From Candidatus Binatia bacterium (GTDB lineage: Bacteria > Desulfobacterota > Binatia > UBA12015): 38,242 bases of DNA. Position 1 is the first letter of the stretch, and every line of letters starts with the position of its first letter. Positions 32,712-38,242 of this stretch are shown in pieces. The notes under the pieces were generated by a model. It had not been told where the DNA came from. It worked only from the letters and a program-made list of their open reading frames with translations, and did not search any database. A program made the translations under genes and the position numbers. The DNA lies in the NCBI GenBank assembly GCA_019749875.1, contig JAIEPK010000388.1, positions 1-38,242 on the forward strand, written 5' to 3'.

Positions 32712-34394
32712 ATGGTCAAATCCAAGTTATTTCTGCTCTTGACTCTGCTCGCCTGCGCGCTGGCCGGTGCTCTCGCAGCCTCGGCGCCCGCGGAGGAGGC
32801 GCCGGCACCGCCGGCCTACTTCAACGGCGCGATCGCCGACGCGGAGAAGCCGACCTGGCCCGACCAGGGTGGCGGCGCCGCTGGCGTCTGGATCACGCCC
32901 GGCGTGGGCGGTGACGATCCCGCGAAGATCGACGGCGCGGGTCTCTACGACCGCATCGCGCACAACATGTTCTCGATCAACATGGTGTGGACGCTTGTCA
33001 CCGGCTTCCTGGTCATGTTCATGCAGGCCGGCTTCATGCTCGTCGAGACCGGTCTGTGTCGCGCCAAGAACGCGGCGCACGTCTCGGCGATGAACTTCAT
33101 GGTCTACCCGCTCGGCTGCTTCGCCTTCTGGGCGTACGGCTTCGCGATCGGCTGGGGCAACTGGTGGAACGGTCCGGTGCCGCCGGGCTGGTACGCGTCG
33201 CTCGGACCGGGCCTGTCGGTGCTCAACTCGGGAATCGGGCTCGGTGCTGCGACGGACGCGGCGGGTAACGCGACCGGTGCCTTCACGTACGGCATCATGG
33301 GTCTCAAGGGGTTCTTCTTGGGGAACAGCGTCGGTGACGTCAGCGTGATGGCGCTGTTCTTCTTCATGATGGTGTTCATGGACACCACGGCCACGATTCC
33401 AACTGGCGTCATGGCCGAGCGCTGGGCATGGAAGAACTTCTGCGTGTACGCGCTGTGGGTGGCCCTGCCGTATTGCCTGTACGCCAACTGGGTGTGGGGT
33501 GGGGGCTGGCTCGCGCAGGGCGGTCTCAACTGGGGGCTCGGGCACGGTGCGGTCGACTTCGCCGGATCGGGTGTGGTGCACGCGATGGGCGGGATCATCG
33601 GCCTCGCTGGGGGCATCGTGATCGGGCCGCGCATCGGCAAGTACATTGGCGGCAAGCCGCAGGCGATGCCGGCGCACAACGTCAACACCGTCGTGCTCGG
33701 CACGTTCATCCTGGCCTTCGGCTGGTTCGGCTTCAACCCGGGCTCGACGCTGTCCGGTACCGATCTCCGCATCAGCTACGTGGTGGTGAACACGCTGCTC
33801 GCGAGCGTCACCGCCGCGATCGCCTGCATGCTCACGCTGTTCGCGAAGGGTCTGAAGCCCGATCCGACGATGATGTGCAACGGCATGCTGGCTGGTCTCG
33901 TCGCGATCACGGCGCCGTGCGCGTTCGTCGATCCGTGGGCGGCGGGCGTGATCGGGGCGGTCGCCGGCTGGATCGTGGTCGAGGCCGTGTTCTTCTTCGA
34001 GAGGCGCGGTGTCGACGATCCGGTCGGCGCGATCTCGGTGCATGGCGTGAACGGCCTCTGGGGGGTGATCTCGGTCGGCATCTTTGCGACCGGAGGCTAT
34101 GGCGCCGGCTGGAACGGAGTCGTGCGGGAGGAGTTCGTCAAGGCCTACGGGGCGGACGGCGTGCGCGGCATTCTCTACGGCGATCCGGGTCAGCTCGTGA
34201 TGCAGATCATCAGTGCGGTCACCGTCGCGGTGTTCGGCTTCGTGATGGCGTGGGTCTGGTTCAAGATCAGCGACAAGATCACGCCCCTCCGGACGACCGA
34301 GGAGATCGAGCTCGAGGGTCAGGACATCGGCGAGATGGGCGTGCTGGCCTACCCGGACTTCCAGGTCCACACCGGCAGCCGGCTGCGCGAGTAG
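32712..34394 (+). CDS. amt: Ammonium transporter
   Basis: A 560-residue Amt/MEP/Rh channel in the inner membrane. The twin histidines of the pore are His290 in 'DFAGSGVVHAMGG' and His444 in 'SVHGVNGLWG'. 'FMQAGFMLVETGLCRAKNAAH' is the conserved region after the first core helix. A signal peptide (1-23) and an 60-residue exported segment precede the core, and there is a longer region between core helices 2 and 3, so it exceeds the usual 400-450 residues. No glnK follows, unlike the common amtB-glnK pair. It uses some AT-ended codons near the start (TTA, AAA, TTG). It ends at a strong terminator. Confidence 0.95.
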   Translation: MVKSKLFLLLTLLACALAGALAASAPAEEAPAPPAYFNGAIADAEKPTWPDQGGGAAGVWITPGVGGDDPAKIDGAGLYDRIAHNMFSINMVWTLVTGFLVMFMQAGFMLVETGLCRAKNAAHVSAMNFMVYPLGCFAFWAYGFAIGWGNWWNGPVPPGWYASLGPGLSVLNSGIGLGAATDAAGNATGAFTYGIMGLKGFFLGNSVGDVSVMALFFFMMVFMDTTATIPTGVMAERWAWKNFCVYALWVALPYCLYANWVWGGGWLAQGGLNWGLGHGAVDFAGSGVVHAMGGIIGLAGGIVIGPRIGKYIGGKPQAMPAHNVNTVVLGTFILAFGWFGFNPGSTLSGTDLRISYVVVNTLLASVTAAIACMLTLFAKGLKPDPTMMCNGMLAGLVAITAPCAFVDPWAAGVIGAVAGWIVVEAVFFFERRGVDDPVGAISVHGVNGLWGVISVGIFATGGYGAGWNGVVREEFVKAYGADGVRGILYGDPGQLVMQIISAVTVAVFGFVMAWVWFKISDKITPLRTTEEIELEGQDIGEMGVLAYPDFQVHTGSRLRE

Positions 34395-34450
34395 CGCGGC
34401 AGCGCGAGCCGCGCCGACGGATCGGCGCACTCCCTTCGCAACGGGCGGCA

Positions 34451-34488
34451 CGAAGGCCGCCGCGGGCACGGTCCCGCGGCGGCCTTCG
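34451..34488. terminator. Strong hairpin after amt
   Basis: A perfect 16-bp stem, CGAAGGCCGCCGCGGG (34451-34466) with CCCGCGGCGGCCTTCG (34473-34488), loop CACGGT. It is the longest perfect stem I found in the window and lies between the convergent amt and GNAT genes. A short GTTTG follows on the plus strand. Confidence 0.8.
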
Positions 34489-34518
34489 CCGTTTGACACG
34501 AGCGCCTCGCGTACGACG

Positions 34519-35286
34519 TCAAGCAGGAGCGCGTAGGATCAGCGCATCGACGCGCGCCCGCACGCGAAAGCCGAGCGCCGCGTACACCCGCCGCGCGCCG
34601 TGGTTGTCGTCGGCGACGTGCAGGAACGCGCGCTCGCCGCGCGCGAGGCAATCGGCGACCAGCCGCGTCACCAGTGCCGCCGCGAGCCCGCGTCGCTGGT
34701 AGGCGGGTTCGGTGCACACGGCGCTGATCTCGGTCGCCCCGGCGACGCGCAGACGCTCGCCGGCCATCGCGACCAGCCGTCCGCGGTCGCGCACCCCGAT
34801 GTAGCGTCCGAGCCGGTGCGTGCGCGTCGCGAACGGACCGGGACGCGTCGCGGCCACCAGCGCCTGCATCTCGGCCGCGTCGTCGTCGCCGAGATCGAGC
34901 GCCGCGACCGAAGCGTCCGCGGCGTCGTCGGGTCGAGGCGGCGTCGCGCTCGGGCCACCGGTGAGCTCGGACGGTGGAGCGCTCGCGGGTCGCCCGGTGA
35001 GCACCGGCGGCTCCGCACGCGCGTAGAGCATCTGGTCGCACGGCATGCGGGCGAGGACCTCCCAGCCCGCCGGCACCTCGACCGGCGTGCGGAACAGCAC
35101 CGCCATGCCGCCCGCACCGGCGAGCGTGCGCAGCGCGTCCCACGCGGCCGGATCGGGCGCGTCGGGCAGGGCGCCGAACGGTGCGAGCTCGTCGTCGAAG
35201 CGCAGCGCGGGCGGCGCGCCGACGGCGAAGCGCGCCAATGGGCCGGTGAGGGCGTACCAGACGGCGTTGTCGAGCGGCTCGGACAT
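34519..35286 (-). CDS. GNAT-family N-acetyltransferase (FR47-like)
   Basis: A 255-residue protein with a degenerate N-terminal GNAT-like half and an active-looking C-terminal half. The acetyl-CoA loop is 'EPAYQRRGLAAALVTRLV', preceded by β4 'ATEISAVCT', and the end 'FLHVADDNHGARRVYAALGFRVRARVD' is the usual FR47 form. A Pro/Ser-rich linker near residues 105-130 joins the halves. It converges on amt and is divergent from the PhyH gene (128 bp). Confidence 0.85.
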   Translation of the reverse strand: MSEPLDNAVWYALTGPLARFAVGAPPALRFDDELAPFGALPDAPDPAAWDALRTLAGAGGMAVLFRTPVEVPAGWEVLARMPCDQMLYARAEPPVLTGRPASAPPSELTGGPSATPPRPDDAADASVAALDLGDDDAAEMQALVAATRPGPFATRTHRLGRYIGVRDRGRLVAMAGERLRVAGATEISAVCTEPAYQRRGLAAALVTRLVADCLARGERAFLHVADDNHGARRVYAALGFRVRARVDALILRAPA

Positions 35287-35414
35287 CCGCCCGCACCATG
35301 CGCGATGGAACGCACCGATGCGAGCGTCGGCGCAGCCGAGCGCGCGACCGCGTGCGCGCTGCTTGCGCCGGACGCGCGGCGCCGGCATCGTCGCGTTCTT
35401 CCGAGGAGGACTCC

Positions 35415-36287
35415 GTGCAGACGGCAGAGACCGCGAACGAGAGCGTCGACGCACACCTCGAGCGCATCGCGCGCGACGGCTACACCATCGTGCGCGACGC
35501 CGTCGCGCCCGACTTGACGGTGCGTCTGCGCGACGCGATCCGCCGCCTCGAGCGCGAGCTCGGCATCGAACCGCGCAACACGGCGGCCGAAGGCAAGGCG
35601 ACGCGCCGCATGTACAACCTGCTGGCGAAGGATCCGGTGTTCGCCGAGATGCCGGCGCATCCGGCGATCCTGCCGCTCGTCGAGCGCCTGCTCGACCGTG
35701 GCTGCCTGCTGTCCGGCATGACCGCGATCGACATCGGACCGGGCGAGGAGCCGCAGCCGCTGCACGGCGACGACATCGTCATGTCGCGCCACCTGAAACG
35801 TCCGCATGCACCGATGATGGTCACGTCGATGTGGGCGCTGACCGACTTCACCCCCGAGAACGGCGGCACGTGGTACGTGCCGGGCTCCCACCTCTGGCCG
35901 CAGACGCCGCACGATCCGGATGCACCCAAGGACGTCGACGTGCAGAAGCTCGCCATGCCGGCGGGCAGCGTGATGGTCTTCCACGGCAGCCTCTGGCACG
36001 GCGGCGGCGCCAACACGACGGCCGACCAGTGGCGCTGCGGCGTGAACGTCCAGTACTGCCCGGGCTTCGTGCGCCAGCAGCAGAACCCGTATCTCGGCAT
36101 CCCGCGCGAGGTCGCGGCGAGGCTGCCCGACCGGGTGCTCGAGCTGCTCGGCTACCGGCTCTACAAGGGCATCATGGGGCACGTCGACGGCCGGAGCCCC
36201 GGCGAGGTCGCATTCGGCCCGCGATTCGCCGAGACCGCGTACCGCGATGCCGAGCGGCGTCGCGCCGCGCGCGACGTGGATCGCTGA
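35415..36287 (+). CDS. Phytanoyl-CoA dioxygenase (PhyH) family protein
   Basis: A 290-residue Fe(II)/2-oxoglutarate oxygenase. The iron triad is His117-x-Asp119 ('LHGDDIV') and His195 ('FHGSLWHGGG'); Arg207 ('WRCGVNVQY') would hold 2-oxoglutarate. The 'ENGGTWYVPGSH' segment between them is a family mark. GTG 35415 follows GAGGAGG by 6 nt, while the longer open frame upstream is Arg-rich and unconserved in appearance. PhyH relatives hydroxylate lipids and many secondary metabolites; the substrate is unknown and the flanking genes give no clear lead. Confidence 0.9.
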   Translation: MQTAETANESVDAHLERIARDGYTIVRDAVAPDLTVRLRDAIRRLERELGIEPRNTAAEGKATRRMYNLLAKDPVFAEMPAHPAILPLVERLLDRGCLLSGMTAIDIGPGEEPQPLHGDDIVMSRHLKRPHAPMMVTSMWALTDFTPENGGTWYVPGSHLWPQTPHDPDAPKDVDVQKLAMPAGSVMVFHGSLWHGGGANTTADQWRCGVNVQYCPGFVRQQQNPYLGIPREVAARLPDRVLELLGYRLYKGIMGHVDGRSPGEVAFGPRFAETAYRDAERRRAARDVDR

Positions 36288-36376
36288 GGCACCTCGCGCC
36301 GCACGGCCGGCCGCAGGGTTCGTAGAGCGCAAAACTCGGTTGCGTGGACGCCGCCGGCTGGCGTAACCATCGTCTC

Positions 36377-37543
36377 ATGCTGTGTCGCCGTCGGTGCCAC
36401 CCGTGCGTCTGGCTCGTTCTCGCCGCGGTCGTGGTGCTCGTCCCCACGGCCGCACGCGCGCATCGTCCGAACGTCAAGGCGAATCTGGTGCGCGTGAGCG
36501 GGACCGGCGGCGGATTTCTCAACGTGCGTCCGGCGCGCGGCGGGTCGGTCGACCTGGAGTTCCCCGGCCATCCGCAGAACGGCAAGCTGATCATGGACTT
36601 CCGCATCAACGGCGTGCCGTCGCCGGGTGTGGTCTATCCCATCGACAGCGACCGCGACAGCTGGCGCATCGGCCTCGGCCTGCGCGACCAGGACAAGATC
36701 GAGATCTCCAACGTGCGCGTGGTCGACGGCAACGGCGCGACGGTAGCGGTGCTCGGCGGCGACGTCGCCGCGCGCGGTCGCGACGTGTTCTCCGCACCGC
36801 TGGTGTGGGTGGTCGACACGCAGAGCGACGTCGGCTTCACGCGCGGCGGCGACACGATCCTGTCGCGCACCGGCAAGTGGAGCGTCGGCTTCGATGCGCT
36901 GCGCTCGCGCTCGACCGCGCAGCGCCTCAACAACACCGGCAATAGGGCCGAGATCGAGTACTCGCTCAACGGCGGCCCATGGCTCGTCGAGTCGGTGACG
37001 TTCGACGTGCAGAGCGGCAAGTCGCGCCCCAACGGACGCCCCGGCAAGCAGCTCGCGATCCCGTTCGACGCACACGTCGAGGTGCGGCGCGTCGACGTGT
37101 TCGACTCGGGCGGCCACAAGTTCGCGACCATGGGTGTCCGCATGGGCAACCAGGGCCACTACCTCGAGACCGTGCCGACGCTCGTGCCGACGCCGTCGCC
37201 GACGCCGAGCGCGAGCCCGTCGCCGACCCCGAGCCCGACGCCCACGACTCCTCCGACGCCCACGCCGACGCCGAGCCCGACGCCGGACGAGCCCACGCCG
37301 ACGCCGGATCCGACACCGAGCCCGGACCCGACACCGGAGCCGACGCCGAGCCCGGACCCGACGCCGGAGCCGACACCGAGCCCGGATCCGACACCGGAGC
37401 CGACGCCGAGCCCGGATCCGACACCGGAGCCGACGCCGAGCCCGGACCCGACACCCGAGCCGACGCCGAGCCCGGATCCGACACCGAGCCCGGACCCGAC
37501 GCCCGAGCCGACGCCGAGCCCCGATCCGACCCCCGAGCCGTAG
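36377..37543 (+). CDS. Exported protein with Pro-Thr/Asp/Glu repeat tail
   Basis: A 388-residue protein. A signal peptide (about 1-27) ends ARA-H. The folded part (28-260) is β-rich, with '[37 protein letters not shown]' and later '[17 protein letters not shown]', but I do not recognise a domain. The last ~120 residues are a disordered tail of [10 protein letters not shown] repeats, a type used as a cell-envelope spacer. ATG 36377 is preferred over 36344 because the signal peptide begins there; TAACCA lies 7 nt upstream and no Shine-Dalgarno is present. It converges with the methyltransferase gene, with only 9 bp between. Confidence 0.7.
   Translation: MLCRRRCHPCVWLVLAAVVVLVPTAARAHRPNVKANLVRVSGTGGGFLNVRPARGGSVDLEFPGHPQNGKLIMDFRINGVPSPGVVYPIDSDRDSWRIGLGLRDQDKIEISNVRVVDGNGATVAVLGGDVAARGRDVFSAPLVWVVDTQSDVGFTRGGDTILSRTGKWSVGFDALRSRSTAQRLNNTGNRAEIEYSLNGGPWLVESVTFDVQSGKSRPNGRPGKQLAIPFDAHVEVRRVDVFDSGGHKFATMGVRMGNQGHYLETVPTLVPTPSPTPSASPSPTPSPTPTTPPTPTPTPSPTPDEPTPTPDPTPSPDPTPEPTPSPDPTPEPTPSPDPTPEPTPSPDPTPEPTPSPDPTPEPTPSPDPTPSPDPTPEPTPSPDPTPEP
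37321..37518 (+). repeat. 30-bp coding tandem repeats ([10 protein letters not shown] tail)
   Basis: Five consecutive 30-bp units (37321-37470) are followed by an 18-bp partial unit and one more 30-bp unit (37489-37518). The bases that differ among units are third-codon positions (GAC/GAT, ACA/ACG, CCG/CCC), all synonymous. Less regular PT codons extend the array from about 37186. Confidence 0.9.
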
Positions 37544-37552
37544 CCGTCGGCG

Positions 37553-38242
37553 CTACTTGACGCCGAGTGCCAGGATGGACAGTCCGCCCGGCAGGTCGTG
37601 CGTGCGGAGCCAGCGTCGCTCGAGGGCCGCGACGCCGCCGAGGACGGCGCCGGCGAGACCCTGCCCGGTGTCGAGATCACTCGCGGTCGCGGTGCGCTCC
37701 AGCGCCGCCTTGACCAGCGCGGGCGGCACGAGAAAGGCGTAGGCGCCCGTCACGCGCAGCGGGCGCAGGCCCGCGTCGTCGAGCAGCGCGCGCAGATCGG
37801 CGCGCGCGAAGCGGCGCGCGGTGTGGGTGATGCGATCGTGCGCGCGGCGTAGCCGCCGCACGCCGGGCTCGAGCAGGCAGACCACTCCTCCCGGCTTCAC
37901 GACCCGCGCGAGCTCGCGCACCGCGAGCCGCGGATCGGCGATCTGTGCGTGATAGAGCACGGTCACGCACAGCGCCGCATCGAAGCTCGCGGTCGCGAAC
38001 GGCAGGTGCTCGAGCGTCGCGGCCGTGCGGAGCGCTTCGTAGCCCTGCGCGCGGTGGAGCTCGAGAGCGAGCGGCTCGACGTCGGCCGCGACCAGACGTC
38101 CGTGCCGCGCAAGCCAGCCGCCGGTCGCGCCCGGCCCCGAGCCCGCGTCGAGCACGCGTGCATCACGCGGCAGCAGCGGGGCCAGCGTCTGCTCGAGGAG
38201 CGCGCGCGTCGCCGCGTACCACCAGTGCGCCGCCTCGACGGC
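37553..38242 (-). CDS. SAM-dependent methyltransferase (type 11), 5' end missing
   Basis: The frame is open for 229 residues to the right edge, so the start is outside the window. The visible N-terminal part has 'AHWWYAATRALLEQTL', a common lead-in of these enzymes, then the SAM-binding motif I 'RVLDAGSGPGATGGWLARHG', motif II-like 'AADVEPLAL', 'HLPFATASFDAALCVTVLYH' and 'ELARVVKPGGVVCLLEPG'. This is the class I Methyltransf_11 pattern. The acceptor is unknown. A hydrophobic C-terminal region ('YAFLVPPALVKAAL') may associate with membrane. Confidence 0.88.
   Translation of the reverse strand, partial: AVEAAHWWYAATRALLEQTLAPLLPRDARVLDAGSGPGATGGWLARHGRLVAADVEPLALELHRAQGYEALRTAATLEHLPFATASFDAALCVTVLYHAQIADPRLAVRELARVVKPGGVVCLLEPGVRRLRRAHDRITHTARRFARADLRALLDDAGLRPLRVTGAYAFLVPPALVKAALERTATASDLDTGQGLAGAVLGGVAALERRWLRTHDLPGGLSILALGVK

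Noticed and set aside
37186-37540. Regular short repeats as a CRISPR array
   Set aside because: Units are contiguous without spacers and lie in frame inside a gene, encoding a Pro-Thr tail.

Overview
The window is very GC-rich (roughly 70%), densely coded DNA from a Gram-negative bacterium. A porin-like β-barrel gene, lipoprotein signal peptides, a periplasmic D,D-carboxypeptidase and a Pot-type ABC importer with a lipoprotein binding component support an outer-membraned cell. The gene mix (DUF3604 next to a membrane-anchored peptidyl-prolyl isomerase, long Pro-Thr tails, many orphan GNATs) suggests an uncultured soil or sediment lineage of the Deltaproteobacteria/Desulfobacterota/Binatota kind. 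That placement is inference. No rRNA, tRNA, CRISPR array, integrase or transposase was seen. About 36 protein genes are supported, plus two gene remnants.

Layout. 1-7.4 kb: PPIase fragment and DUF3604 protein (minus), DOMON-like/NamZ pair (plus), a small EamA/SMR-like transporter (minus), alanine dehydrogenase and an outer-membrane barrel protein (plus), closed by strong hairpins. 7.6-8.5 kb: MntA/HepT toxin-antitoxin pair (minus). 8.5-12.3 kb: PotA ATPase and a GNAT-like protein (minus), with a divergent FAD amine oxidoreductase (plus). 12.3-17.1 kb: an apparently inserted block with a truncated PIN toxin, a frameshifted α/β-hydrolase, a DacB-type carboxypeptidase, a TIMP/NTR-like secreted protein and an S33 peptidase. 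17.2-23.4 kb: class III aminotransferase (minus), HDAC-fold deacetylase, small periplasmic helical protein, then potC-potD-potB (plus). 23.4-30.3 kb: a four-gene translationally coupled minus-strand operon (enolase superfamily, YtcJ-type amidohydrolase, DUF2817 zinc peptidase, GNAT), divergent from an RpiR regulator, a GNAT and a two-domain α/β-barrel-like protein. 30.3-38.2 kb: Tat-exported flavin amine oxidase, a near-consensus sigma-54 promoter, a small membrane protein, an ammonium transporter, another GNAT, a PhyH dioxygenase, a secreted protein with a Pro-Thr tail, and a partial methyltransferase.

How the genes may work together. The strongest theme is uptake and breakdown of polyamines or similar amines. 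PotABCD would import the amine; the HDAC-fold enzyme could remove N-acetyl groups; the FAD oxidoreductase, aminotransferase and flavin amine oxidase could remove amino groups. Alanine made by a pyruvate-dependent transaminase could be returned to pyruvate plus ammonium by alanine dehydrogenase, and the Amt transporter lies near a sigma-54 promoter typical of nitrogen control. The second theme is the RpiR divergon, which looks like a catabolic operon for an unknown amide- or peptide-like compound.

Most notable observations: a 226-bp insertion that duplicates the 3' end of potD and puts stacked hairpins between potD and potB; an enolase-superfamily enzyme with Asn where mandelate racemase has the catalytic dyad Asp; a near-perfect sigma-54 promoter; and several genes with no Shine-Dalgarno sequence but a -10-like hexamer 6-8 nt before the ATG, suggesting leaderless transcripts. 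All family assignments come from motifs read by eye; no database search was run.
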